Below are positions 25,668 to 34,175 of a stretch of DNA of 64,000 nucleotides, one piece after another. The notes under the pieces were generated by a model that ran no database searches, was not told the origin of the DNA, and worked only from the letters and a program-made list of their open reading frames with translations. This DNA is from SZAS-18 sp038322235 (GTDB lineage: Bacteria; Verrucomicrobiota; Verrucomicrobiia; Chthoniobacterales; SZAS-18), in assembly GCA_038322235.1 (NCBI GenBank), contig JBBQFQ010000003.1, positions 185,947 through 249,946 on the forward strand. Direction: 5' to 3'. A program made the position numbers and the translations under genes. Numbering within the stretch: position 1 is the stretch's first letter; the number at the start of each line of letters is the position of its first letter.

Positions 25668-26111
25668 ATGAAGTCTCTCTCGCCTTCTCTCTTCGCTCGC
25701 CGACGCTCGCGCGGGTTCACGCTGCTCGAGATCATGCTCGTCGTCGCGATCATTATGCTGCTCCTCGGTTCGGGGGCGTATTACCTCGTCGGGTACTTCG
25801 ACAACGCGCGCAAATCGCGAGTTGCGATGGATGTCTCGGCCTTCAAGACCGCTTTGGAGACCTATCAGATGCAAAACGGCTCCTACCCCTCGACCCAGCA
25901 AGGCCTCGCCGCGCTCGTGAGCGCGCCAACCGGCGAACCGAAGCCGCAGCGCTGGTCTCCGACGCTCGACAAGGTCGTGAAGGACCCGTGGGGGCGCGAT
26001 TACATTTACGTTCGGCCAGGGAAGAAAAATCCGCGGACCTACGACCTGATTTCGAAGGGCGAAGACGGGATCGAAGGCACGGCCGATGACCTCGGGAATT
26101 GGGATCCCTGA
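25668..26111 (+). CDS. GspG-like pseudopilin, canonical copy
   Basis: 147 residues from ATG 25668, the usual GspG size. Leader MKSLSPSLFARRRSRG, prepilin peptidase site G-FTLLE with Glu5, then a good hydrophobic helix IMLVVAIIMLLLGSGAYYLV. The mature core is YQMQNGSYPSTQQGLAAL, then LDKVVKDPWGRDYIYVRPGKK, closing with the Ca-binding loop SKGEDGIEGTADDLGNWDP. GspG is the major pseudopilin of type II secretion. As the rest of the system is absent here, it must work with genes elsewhere, or be one of the many lone pseudopilin-like surface proteins of Verrucomicrobiota. The last 75 codons are almost identical to the copy at 24339. Confidence 0.9.
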   Translation: MKSLSPSLFARRRSRGFTLLEIMLVVAIIMLLLGSGAYYLVGYFDNARKSRVAMDVSAFKTALETYQMQNGSYPSTQQGLAALVSAPTGEPKPQRWSPTLDKVVKDPWGRDYIYVRPGKKNPRTYDLISKGEDGIEGTADDLGNWDP

Positions 26112-26260
26112 CCACGGAGCGGGAGCAACGGGATCAGCGGGCGCGAGGAGACGTTGGCTACGCACTCGACTGGCGGTAGATGCCGGCGAGGCGCCCGTGA
26201 TCCCCGAAGTCTGCGAGCGGGCAGTTGTTCGTCGGGCGGACGCATGAGACTCCTCCTCCC

Positions 26261-27352
26261 ATGAGCGGCCCGCTGCACGGACTGAAGGTCCTCGATTTTT
26301 CCGCGCTCCTGCCCGGCCCCTACGCGACGCTGCTGCTCGCCGATCTCGGGGCCGACGTTTTGCGCGTGGAGTCGCCGTCACGGCCCGACATGGTGCGGCT
26401 CGTTCCGCCCTTCGCGCACGGCGTCTCGACGGCGCACGCGTACCTCAATCGGAACAAGCGCTCTATTTCCCTCGATCTCAAAGAGCCCGCCTCGATCGAC
26501 GAAGTGAAGCGGCTCATCGCGGACGTCGACATCGTCGTGGAGCAATTTCGTCCGGGCGTGATGGAGCGCCTCGGCCTCGGCTACGAGGCGCTCGCGGGGG
26601 TGAATGCCCGCATGATCTATTGCTCGATCACCGGCTACGGCCAGACCGGCCCGCTTCGGCTGCGCGCCGGGCATGACCTCAACTACCTCGCGCTCTCCGG
26701 CGTGGCCGGCACGAGCGGGCGAGCCGAAACCGGACCGCCACCCTTCGGCGTGCAAGTGGCCGATCTGGCGGGCGGATCGCTCCATGCGGCGGTGGGGATT
26801 CTCGCCGCGGTGGTGGAGCGGCAGCGCACGGGCCGCGGACAGCACATCGACATCAGCATGACCGATTGCGTCTTCGCCCTCACCGCGCTCTCAGCCGCTT
26901 CCGAGCTCGCGGGCGGCGAGACGCAGAAGCCGGAGAACAGCATGCTGAATGGCGGCACGTTTTACGACTACTACCGCACCCGAGATGGCCGGCATCTCGC
27001 CGTCGGAAGCCTCGAACCGCAGTTCCTGCATGCCGTCGGTGCCGCGACGCAGTGCTCCGACTTGGTTCCCCTCGCGCTCAGTCCGAACGCGGCGGACCGC
27101 GCGAGATTCAAGTCGACGCTGACGGAGGTGTTCGCGCGGGAGGACTTCGCGACGTGGATCGAGCGTTTCGCCGCGCTCGATTGCTGCGTCGAGCCGGTCC
27201 TGACGCTGAGCGAGGCGATGGCCTCACCCCTCGCCGAGTCGAGAGGCTGGGTTGCGCAGGTTCCAGTCGGTGATGGAACGATGCAGCCGCAGCCGGCGAT
27301 GCCGATCAAGTTTTCTGGCAGCCAGCCGGAGTATCGATTCTCGGGGCGTTGA
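26261..27352 (+). CDS. CaiB/BaiF-family CoA transferase
   Basis: Start at ATG 26261 (363 residues); the frame is open a little upstream but the family begins with G-L--L-VLDFS. The class III CoA-transferase pattern is clear: VLDFSALLPGPYATLLLADLGADVLRVESP, NRNKRSISLDLK, EQFRPGVMERLGLGY, YCSITGYGQTGP-RLRAGHDLNYLALSG with the catalytic Asp in GHDLNY. Relatives are alpha-methylacyl-CoA racemases and formyl-CoA transferases; GHDLNYLALSG is especially like the racemases. It could racemise branched acyl-CoAs before beta-oxidation, which fits the nearby fad genes. Confidence 0.88.
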   Translation: MSGPLHGLKVLDFSALLPGPYATLLLADLGADVLRVESPSRPDMVRLVPPFAHGVSTAHAYLNRNKRSISLDLKEPASIDEVKRLIADVDIVVEQFRPGVMERLGLGYEALAGVNARMIYCSITGYGQTGPLRLRAGHDLNYLALSGVAGTSGRAETGPPPFGVQVADLAGGSLHAAVGILAAVVERQRTGRGQHIDISMTDCVFALTALSAASELAGGETQKPENSMLNGGTFYDYYRTRDGRHLAVGSLEPQFLHAVGAATQCSDLVPLALSPNAADRARFKSTLTEVFAREDFATWIERFAALDCCVEPVLTLSEAMASPLAESRGWVAQVPVGDGTMQPQPAMPIKFSGSQPEYRFSGR

Positions 27353-27457
27353 CGTGCGCGGTCGCATCGCCACAACCAGCGAGACTCGATTCGGGTCTCG
27401 ACGGGCGGGGCGGAATTCCCTTTTCTTGATCAGCCGCGCACCCCGGCTTTCCCCGCC

Positions 27458-27979
27458 ATGAATCGCCTGCTCTACTCCGCGCTTTTTTCCCTCGCGTTCA
27501 CACTGCCGTCTGCCGCCGGCGACGGGCCCGCGAAGGAGTCGCCGCTCGCGCCGCTGGCCTTTCTCGCCGGCGGGAAATGGCGCGCCGTCATGCCCGCGCG
27601 AACGGAGGACAACCCGATGTCGATCGAGCAGCAGATCGACTGGTCAGAGAACCGGCAGGTGCTGCGCTTTGAGAGCACTTTCGTCCAGGGTTCGAAGCGC
27701 ACACCCTACGTCGTCGGCATGTATTTCTGGCACCCGTCCCGGAAGCAGATCGCGTTCATCTACGCCGACAATGCTGGAAATCTGATCGAGGGCGCCGTGA
27801 CGCGCAAAGACGACACCCTCGTGCATGAGTTCACCATCACGGATCCCGATTCAAAGCTGACCCGCGCCCGCGCGATCATCACGCTACGCGGTCCGGATTT
27901 GTACACGAACGAGATCTTCGTCGAGAAGGACGGCGCCTTCGAGAAGGTGGTCAATGCGCGGTACGAACGGAAAAAATGA
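27458..27979 (+). CDS. Secreted hypothetical protein with a lipocalin/DUF1579-like domain
   Basis: 173 residues. Signal peptide MNRLLYSALFSLAFTLPSAAG. The mature part opens with LAPLAFLAGGKWRAVMPA and continues as alternating strands (VLRFESTFVQG, VVGMYFWHPSRKQIAFIYADN, LVHEFTITDPDSKLTRARAIITL, YTNEIFVEKDGAFEKVVNARYER). This is the pattern of small beta-barrel proteins whose first repeat is LxFLxGxW, as in DUF1579-like families. It should be periplasmic and may bind a small hydrophobic ligand. No enzymatic residues are identifiable. It is convergent with the 3D-domain gene across the terminator at 28079-28120. Confidence 0.55.
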   Translation: MNRLLYSALFSLAFTLPSAAGDGPAKESPLAPLAFLAGGKWRAVMPARTEDNPMSIEQQIDWSENRQVLRFESTFVQGSKRTPYVVGMYFWHPSRKQIAFIYADNAGNLIEGAVTRKDDTLVHEFTITDPDSKLTRARAIITLRGPDLYTNEIFVEKDGAFEKVVNARYERKK

Positions 27980-28078
27980 GCGAGCGAGCGTCGAGCGCGG
28001 GCGCGAAAGCGGCGGGGTGGGATAACGACGTGACCTCCCGGAGATAGCTGGCCGCCCGCAAGCCACCGATCACTCCAC

Positions 28079-28120
28079 AAAAAAGCGCGGAGGGAACGGC
28101 GGGGCCGCTCCGCTCCGCGC
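28079..28120 (-). terminator. Rho-independent terminator of the 3D-domain gene
   Basis: GCGCGGAG (28085-28092) pairs with CTCCGCGC (28113-28120), with a second small CGGC/GCCG pairing inside. On the minus strand the stem is followed by six T (28079-28084). It lies 19 bp after the minus-strand stop at 28139 and about 100 bp beyond the convergent plus-strand stop. Confidence 0.75.
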
Positions 28121-28138
28121 GGAAAAAATCGGGGCGGC

Positions 28139-28687
28139 TTATGAAGGCCGGCGCTTCGACTCCTCAAGCTGCTCGCGCAAGCTGGCGACCATCTTGCGGA
28201 TGTACCCAAAGCGCGAGGCGCTGCGCGACGCGAGGAGCGCGAGGCTCTTTTCGCGGTTGCCCCACGCGATGATCTCGAGCGTCACATTGCGGACGCCCCA
28301 ATGATTCATCTCCGACGTGCTCGGCGTGTACAAATCGACCTTCACTTTCCCCACCATGGCGGAGCCGTAGTCGTCGACCTGATAGACGCGACCGGTCTCG
28401 ACGACGCGAAACTTGGTGCCGAGCGGGAATTTCGACCAATCGGCCGCGGCGCTCGTGACCTCGCCGGAGCGGAGGGGTGTGTCGATGGCCGTGCGTCGGG
28501 CCCATTGGCCGTTGCACGCCGTGCCGCTGGAGTAGGCGGACGCCTTGGCACTCACGAGCTTCTCCGGGGCGGGTGCGCCGGGCACGGCTTTGGCACCGGC
28601 CCACGCGATTTGCGGGAGAAGGCCGGTCAGCCCCAGCACCGCAAGGAGCGCGGCGAAGGAGCGAAGAACATTGTTACAATTAATCAT
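28139..28687 (-). CDS. Secreted 3D-domain protein (MltA/RpfB-like fold)
   Basis: 182 residues. A signal peptide ends near QIAWAGA. The central part, SAKASAYSSGTACNGQWARRTA, then WSKFPLGTKFRVVETGRVYQVDDYGSAMVGKVKVDLYTPSTSEMNHWGVRNVTLEI, has the 3D (Asp-Asp-Asp) domain layout (PF06725): Asp in VDDYG, Asp in KVDLY, and the double-psi barrel strands. The domain is shared with MltA-type lytic transglycosylases and with resuscitation or sporulation proteins, so a peptidoglycan-related role in the periplasm is likely. The usual first Asp is not clearly visible before AYSSG. The C-terminus is a basic helix (ASLREQLEESKRR). Own terminator at 28079-28120. Confidence 0.75.
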   Translation of the reverse strand: MINCNNVLRSFAALLAVLGLTGLLPQIAWAGAKAVPGAPAPEKLVSAKASAYSSGTACNGQWARRTAIDTPLRSGEVTSAAADWSKFPLGTKFRVVETGRVYQVDDYGSAMVGKVKVDLYTPSTSEMNHWGVRNVTLEIIAWGNREKSLALLASRSASRFGYIRKMVASLREQLEESKRRPS

Positions 28688-28772
28688 GGCACGAGTGACG
28701 TGGGTCTACGGGAATGCCGTTCAACGGTGGAACGACGACTCCGCCGCGAGAGGGACGGAGGGGGCTTTTTCC

Positions 28773-28811
28773 GGCCACTGCTTCAGCAACCGCTGAAGCA
28801 ACCAAGTGGCC
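28773..28811. repeat. Bulged perfect hairpin (palindrome)
   Basis: Two stacked stems: GGCCACT (28773-28779) with AGTGGCC (28805-28811), and GCTTCAGC (28780-28787) with GCTGAAGC (28792-28799). They close the loop AACC, with a five-base bulge AACCA on the 3' side that repeats the loop sequence. No T-run follows on either strand, so it is not a classic terminator. It lies in the 304-bp gap between the 3D-domain start and the helicase stop, which otherwise shows nothing. Confidence 0.6.
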
Positions 28812-28991
28812 GCGCCCATGGAGGGCTTGAAAGGCGCCCAGTTTGCCTGTCGAACCACGATGACCGGGAATACAACATCCGGAACCGCAGAACAACGGCG
28901 CACAAATAGCCCGGCCCGACGATCCGTCAACTATTGGAAGCGCTGCGCCGTGTCAGCGGTGAATCCCAACCGCGCCGCCCGGATCCATTCC

Positions 28992-31547
28992 TCAAACGAG
29001 CGGCCCAAACCGCCGCAGCCCGAGAACCGGCTCGCCTGTCTCGCGCGAGCGGGCGAGATCGACCGCGAATTCCACCAGCCAGTCGTTCTCCTCCGCGGGA
29101 TCGATGAGCATCTGCTCCACGCGCCAGGTCTGGCGATCCTCCGCCGGGATCACGTGGGTGTGGCGGAGATTGCGCGCCTCGGGATCGAGCCGCAGATGCT
29201 CATGCGTGGCGAGATAGGCCTCCAGCGTGAGGCGGAGGCGCTCCGCCGTCCACGCGTCTGCTTCGTCGGCGGGCGGGAGCAGCCGGGCGATCACGAGGGC
29301 GGACTCGAAATCGCCGCTCACGAGCGCGCGAAGGAAGGTGAAAATGCGCGTGCGAAGCGCGGCCGTGAAGGACTTCGCGTCGCGCGTGATGTCGCGATCC
29401 GCCTCCTCCGCCCCGGGCGGACGCAGCTCAGGTTGCTCGCCGCGCGGGACGTAGTCGGGGTCGCGCATTTTCTCCCACTCCTCGAGCAGGCTCGAGTCCA
29501 CCTGCCGGAGCATCAAGCCGAGGTAGAGCTCCATCTCGCGAACGGTGTCGTTCTTGGCCGCGGCGGGCACCGTCTGGACGAGGGTTTTATAGACGGAGGA
29601 GAGATGCCGGAGGAGGAGCCCTTCCGCCCGCTGGAGCTCGTAGATCTTGATGTAATCCGCGAAGGAACGGAACTCCTCGAACATCTCGCGGGCGATCGAC
29701 TTCGGCCGGATGTTCTCCTGCCCCACCCAGGGATGGGCGGCCGCGAAGGCGTTGAAGGTGGAGTAGATGAATTCGCGGTTTGGTTTCGGATATTCGAGCT
29801 TCTCCAGCTCCTCGAGGCGCTGATGAAAATCCAGCCCTTCGTTCTTCATGTCCGCGATGGCCTGGCGCTTTATCTTGTCGAGCTGTCGCCGGAGGATGAG
29901 TTCGGGATCCTCGAGGATCGACTCGACGAGCGTCAGCAGCACGAGGGCGTAGTCCGGCGCTTCCGGGTCCATGAGCGGAAGCGTGTCGTGCACGAACAAC
30001 GACAAAGTCTGGTTCATCGAGAAGTCGTCCTGCAAGGCGACATTCACGCGGACCTTGGCCCCTTCGATCGTGCGCGGGATGAATTCGATGATGCCGCGCC
30101 CGATCAGGGAGCGAAAGAGCTGCCAGGCGCGGCGGGTCAGCGTCTGCTTCGTGCGCGGGGTCTCGTGCGAGGCCCGCATGATGTCGCGCATCGCGCTGCA
30201 CCCATCGGTCGGTCGGCTCAGGACGTTCAGGAGCATGCCGTGCGAAACCTGGAAGCGGCTCATCAGCCGCTCCGGTGGGGCGGACAGCAAGCGCTCGAAG
30301 GTCTGCCGGTCCCAGTGGACAAAACCGCGCTCGGGCGGCTTCCGCTTCACAAATTTCTTCCCGCCGCCGGCCGCCTTGCGCTCCAGTTGGAGGTTCTCGA
30401 TCGCGTGCGCCGGCGCCTGCGCGACGACCCAGCCGGTGTCGTCGAATCCCTTCCGCCCAGCGCGTCCGCTGATCTGATGAAAATCCCGTGCGCTGAGGAT
30501 GGCCGTTTTCTCGCCACCGTACTTGCAGAGCTGGGTGAAGAGGACCGTCCGGATCGGGACGTTGATCCCCACGCCGAGCGTATCCGTCCCGCAGATGACC
30601 TTAAGGAGACCGCGCTGCGCGAGTTGCTCGACCAGCACCCGATACTTCGGCAGTAGTCCGGCGTGGTGCAGTCCGATGCCGTGGCGGAGCCACTTCCGGA
30701 TTTCCGGTCCGTAGGGGCTGGTGAACTTGAAGCCTTCGAGCGCGTGTCCGATCGCCTCCTTTTCGGCCCGGGTGGAGACCTGGATGCTGGTGAAATCCTG
30801 CGCGCTCGCCGCGGCCTCCGCCTGGGTGAAGTGGACCACGTAGACCGGCGCCCGGCCCGCCTCCAGCAGTGCCGTGAGAGTTTCCGGCAGCGGGGTCTCC
30901 GCGTAGGAAAACTCCAGCGGCACCGGACGATCGCGCGAAGAGACGGTGACGGTCGGCAGTCCGTTCAGGCGGGTCAGCTCGCCCTCGAAAAACGCCGTGT
31001 CGCCGAGCGTGGCCGACATGAGGAGGAACCGCGTATGCGGCATCGTCAGGAGCGGTGCCTGCCACGCCGTGCCGCGGTCCCGATCGGCGTAGTAGTGAAA
31101 CTCGTCCATGATCACGTCCTGGACGTTGGCCCGGGCTCCCTCGCGCAGCGCGATGTTCGCGAGGATCTCCGCCGTGCAGCAGAGGATGGGGGCGTCGCGG
31201 TTCACGGTCGCGTCGCCGGTGCTGAGGCCCACGTTATCCGGCCCAAACTCCCGACAAAGGGCGAGCCACTTCTCGTTCACGAGCGCCTTGATGGGACAGG
31301 TGTAAACCGAGCGCCGTCCCCGACCGAGGCTCTTGAAGTGGAGCGCGGCGGCGACGAGCGACTTCCCGGATCCCGTCGGCGTGTTGAGGATGACGTTCTT
31401 CTCGTCGAAGAGTTCGAGAATGGCCGTTTCCTGAGCCGGGTAGAGCGAGAGCCCGCGCGCGGCGAGATAGTCCAGAAAGCGCTCGAGGAGCGTGTCGTTC
31501 TCCGCGGGAAGCTCGCGGGGAAGCAGGGATTGAAGCGTGGCAGCCAA
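28992..31547 (-). CDS. Ski2-like DEAD/DEAH-box helicase with DUF3516-type C-terminus
   Basis: 851 residues. Helicase motifs in order: Q-like YPAQETAILEL, motif I TPTGSGKS (about 57-64), Ia CPIKALVNEK, motif II DEFHYY, motif III LLMSATLG, motif IV VYVVHFTQ, motif V CGTDTLGVGINVPI, motif VI QISGRAGRKGFD. This is superfamily 2, Ski2/Mtr4 group, with DEFH instead of DEVH. The 400-residue C-terminal half (after HWDRQTFERLLSAPPE) is the DUF3516-type region often annotated in actinobacteria and Verrucomicrobiota. It is expected to unwind RNA or DNA in an ATP-dependent manner; the biological role is not established. Divergent from pepP (102 bp). Confidence 0.88.
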   Translation of the reverse strand: MAATLQSLLPRELPAENDTLLERFLDYLAARGLSLYPAQETAILELFDEKNVILNTPTGSGKSLVAAALHFKSLGRGRRSVYTCPIKALVNEKWLALCREFGPDNVGLSTGDATVNRDAPILCCTAEILANIALREGARANVQDVIMDEFHYYADRDRGTAWQAPLLTMPHTRFLLMSATLGDTAFFEGELTRLNGLPTVTVSSRDRPVPLEFSYAETPLPETLTALLEAGRAPVYVVHFTQAEAAASAQDFTSIQVSTRAEKEAIGHALEGFKFTSPYGPEIRKWLRHGIGLHHAGLLPKYRVLVEQLAQRGLLKVICGTDTLGVGINVPIRTVLFTQLCKYGGEKTAILSARDFHQISGRAGRKGFDDTGWVVAQAPAHAIENLQLERKAAGGGKKFVKRKPPERGFVHWDRQTFERLLSAPPERLMSRFQVSHGMLLNVLSRPTDGCSAMRDIMRASHETPRTKQTLTRRAWQLFRSLIGRGIIEFIPRTIEGAKVRVNVALQDDFSMNQTLSLFVHDTLPLMDPEAPDYALVLLTLVESILEDPELILRRQLDKIKRQAIADMKNEGLDFHQRLEELEKLEYPKPNREFIYSTFNAFAAAHPWVGQENIRPKSIAREMFEEFRSFADYIKIYELQRAEGLLLRHLSSVYKTLVQTVPAAAKNDTVREMELYLGLMLRQVDSSLLEEWEKMRDPDYVPRGEQPELRPPGAEEADRDITRDAKSFTAALRTRIFTFLRALVSGDFESALVIARLLPPADEADAWTAERLRLTLEAYLATHEHLRLDPEARNLRHTHVIPAEDRQTWRVEQMLIDPAEENDWLVEFAVDLARSRETGEPVLGLRRFGPLV

Positions 31548-31649
31548 GGGAGGTCACCCTACGCGGCCCGGGGCGGGTGACGAGGCGGGAGTCGGAAGCG
31601 GCACCGATTCGCTTTGTCTCGGGCGGTCCCGCGCGCGAGTCTCGCGCTC

Positions 31650-32942
31650 ATGCGCCACGCCCCCATTGACTCCCGGCTCTTTGCTTCGAACCGGTCCCGT
31701 CTCAAGGCCCTGCTCCCCGCCGGGGCCGTGGCGATCGTGAACGCGAACGACGTTCTTCCGACCAACGCCGACGGCACGCTCCCGCTCGCGCCCAACGCCG
31801 ACCTCTTTTTTCTGAGCGGGATCGAGCAGGAACAGAGCGTTCTCGTGCTGGCCCCGAACGCTTTCGACGAGAAGCTGCGCGAAATCCTTTTCCTGCGGGA
31901 GCCAAATCCGCTGCTGGAAACTTGGGAAGGGCGAAAACTGAAGAAGGATGCCGCGACCAAGATCTCCGGCATCAAGAACATCAAATGGCTCGGGGAGTTC
32001 GACACCGTGTTGCGCGGCCTGCTCTGCGATGCGGAGTTTGTGTTTCTCAACAGCAACGAGCACAAACGCGCCGAGATCACGGTGGAGACTCGCGACGCCC
32101 GTTTCGTCCGCGAACTCCGGCAGCGCTATCCGCTCCATACCTATCGCCGTCTGGCGCCCTTACTCCACCGCACCCGCGTCGTGAAGGCAAAGCCGGAGCT
32201 CGAACTCATGCAGCGGGCGGTGGACATCACGAATGACGGCTTCTGCCGCGTGCTCCGCTTCGTGAAGCCGGGAGTGATGGAATACGAGATCGAGGCTGAG
32301 CTGAGTCACGAATTCACCCGGCAGCGGGCCCGGTGGGCCTACAATCCCATCATCGCCTCCGGGGAAAATGCCTGCATCCTGCACTACAACGAGAACGATC
32401 AGGCCTGCCGCAAAGGCGATCTCGTGCTGCTCGACATCGGAGCGAGCTACGCCAACTACAATGCGGATCTGACGCGCACGATCCCGGTGAGCGGACGCTT
32501 CTCGCGGCGCCAGCGGGAGATCTACAACGCGGTGCTGCGCGTGATGCGCGCCAGCATCGCCGGCGCGACGGTCGGACGTCTCCACCGGGACTGGCAAAAG
32601 GACGCGAAGATGATGATGAACGAGGAACTCCTCCAGCTCGGGTTGATCAAGAAGGCCGACGTGAAGAAGCAGACCGACGACGCCCCCGCCTGTCAGGAAT
32701 ATTTCAACCACGGCCTCGGCCACGTCATCGGGCTCGACGTGCACGACGTGGGTCTGCTCTCCGAACGCTTCGCCGAAGGGTGGGTGCTGACGGTCGAGCC
32801 CGGTCTCTACCTCCCGAAGGAGGGAATCGGCGTGCGGATCGAAAACAACATCGTGGTCACGAGCGACGGGCCGGCCGATCTGACGGCGAACGTCCCGGTC
32901 GAGGTCGGCGCGATCGAGGAGCTGATGCTGGCCGGCCGGTAA
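31650..32942 (+). CDS. pepP: Xaa-Pro aminopeptidase (PepP-like)
   Basis: Start set to ATG 31650 (MRHAPIDSRLFASNR), 430 residues, the size of PepP. The N-terminal AMP_N domain has LFFLSGIEQEQSVLVLAP. The C-terminal pita-bread metallopeptidase has all five dinuclear ligands: Asp in LLDIGASYANYNADLTRTIP (two), His in NHGLGHVIGLDVHD, Glu in LTVEPGLYL and Glu in VRIENNIVVT. It removes an N-terminal residue preceding proline. Cytoplasmic. A long second reading frame overlaps its 3' half but the real downstream gene (GHL10) starts after the stop, 71 bp later. Confidence 0.92.
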   Translation: MRHAPIDSRLFASNRSRLKALLPAGAVAIVNANDVLPTNADGTLPLAPNADLFFLSGIEQEQSVLVLAPNAFDEKLREILFLREPNPLLETWEGRKLKKDAATKISGIKNIKWLGEFDTVLRGLLCDAEFVFLNSNEHKRAEITVETRDARFVRELRQRYPLHTYRRLAPLLHRTRVVKAKPELELMQRAVDITNDGFCRVLRFVKPGVMEYEIEAELSHEFTRQRARWAYNPIIASGENACILHYNENDQACRKGDLVLLDIGASYANYNADLTRTIPVSGRFSRRQREIYNAVLRVMRASIAGATVGRLHRDWQKDAKMMMNEELLQLGLIKKADVKKQTDDAPACQEYFNHGLGHVIGLDVHDVGLLSERFAEGWVLTVEPGLYLPKEGIGVRIENNIVVTSDGPADLTANVPVEVGAIEELMLAGR

Positions 32943-33013
32943 GGAACCGGGCGTTCGCGATGCCGCACTTTCCCCGCGCGCGGCTGGTCCGGACGTGGTC
33001 GATTCGCGGCGTC

Positions 33014-34165
33014 ATGATCCGAGCGTTTCTCCCTGCCGCCCTGTTCGCCGTCAGCCTGGCAACCTCCCTGCCCGCGGAGGAATTCCGCGCGGCCTGGGTC
33101 GCGTCCGTGGTGAACCTGAACTTTCCCTCGCGGGCGGGACTTTCCGCGGAGGCCCAGCGCGCGGAGATCCAGCGGATCGTCGCGACCGCCGCGGAGCGCG
33201 GAATCAACGCGCTCATGGTACAGGTGCGCCCGGAGAGTGATGCGTTGTACGCTTCCCGACTCGAACCGTGGAGCCGCTTTCTGACCGGCACCCAGGGAAA
33301 AGACCCGGGCTATGATCCCCTGGCCACCTTTCTGGAGGAAGGGCGTCGGCGCGGAGTCGCGATCCACGCCTGGATCAACCCGTACCGCGGGGCGATCAAG
33401 GCCGACCCGCCCCGCGCCGAAAACCACATCACCCGCCGCGCGACGTCCGCGGTGCATCGGGTGGGATCGATCCTCTGGATGGACCCGGGCGATGTCGCGG
33501 TCCGCGCGCACATCCTGCGGGTCGTCGACGACCTCGTGCGACGTTACGCCGTCGCGGGAGTCATTCTCGACGACTACTTCTACCCCTACCCCGGCAGCGG
33601 CATCCCCCGCGGAACGTTTCCGGACGATTCGACGTTTGCCACTTATCGCGCCGGCGGAGGCAAATTGGAGCGGGCCGACTGGCGCCGGGCGAACGTGGAT
33701 GCGCTCGTCCGCGACCTGCGCCAGACCATCAACTCCGCCCGCCCGGGGGCGCGCTTCGGAGTCAGCCCCTTCGGAATCTACCGGCCAAATGTACCCGCGG
33801 GCGTGGAAGCCCGGCTCGATCAATTTTCTGAGCTCTACGCCGATCCGTTGCGCTGGATGCGCGAGGGCTGGGTCGATTACCTCTCGCCGCAGCTTTACTG
33901 GGCAGATGCCGGGCCACAAAGCTTCTCCGCGCTCCTGCGGTGGTGGCGGAGTCGGGAAGTGAATCCACGGGGGGTGCCGATTTACCCCAGCGTCGCGATC
34001 GACCGTCTCGGCGGCCCCACGAACTGGCCCGCCTCGGAGATCGCGTCGCAGCTCCAACTCGAGAAGAGCATCACGCCCCGCACGGGGGGCGGATTCATCC
34101 TGTGGAGCATTAATCCGCTCCTTCGGAATCAGAAGGGCGTCGGGGCGGTGATCGGGGGCCGATAG
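33014..34165 (+). CDS. Secreted GHL10 glycoside hydrolase (DUF187 family)
   Basis: 383 residues from ATG 33014, which gives a signal peptide (MIRAFLPAALFAVSLATSLPAEE). An upstream in-frame ATG at 32960 would add 18 residues. The mature part begins EFRAAWVASVVNLNFPS and follows the GHL10 (PF02638) pattern: AERGINALMVQVRPESDALYAS, EGRRRGVAIHAWINPYRG, VDDLVRRYAVAGVILDDYFYPYPGSGIPR, FGVSPFGIYRP, WVDYLSPQLYW. The family has a (beta/alpha)8 barrel and includes enzymes acting on peptidoglycan (DigH-type) or other glycans. The two Asp in LDDYFYPY are candidate catalytic or binding residues. Probably periplasmic or extracellular. Confidence 0.85.
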   Translation: MIRAFLPAALFAVSLATSLPAEEFRAAWVASVVNLNFPSRAGLSAEAQRAEIQRIVATAAERGINALMVQVRPESDALYASRLEPWSRFLTGTQGKDPGYDPLATFLEEGRRRGVAIHAWINPYRGAIKADPPRAENHITRRATSAVHRVGSILWMDPGDVAVRAHILRVVDDLVRRYAVAGVILDDYFYPYPGSGIPRGTFPDDSTFATYRAGGGKLERADWRRANVDALVRDLRQTINSARPGARFGVSPFGIYRPNVPAGVEARLDQFSELYADPLRWMREGWVDYLSPQLYWADAGPQSFSALLRWWRSREVNPRGVPIYPSVAIDRLGGPTNWPASEIASQLQLEKSITPRTGGGFILWSINPLLRNQKGVGAVIGGR

Positions 34166-34175
34166 CGTCGCACGC

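Noticed and set aside
28806..30656. 616-codon open frame on the plus strand
   Set aside because: Antisense to the DUF3516-type helicase, which has all helicase motifs in order.
32333..33013. 5' extension of the GHL10 gene into pepP
   Set aside because: The extension is Arg/Gly-rich and overlaps pepP out of frame, while a signal peptide begins at the ATG at 33014.
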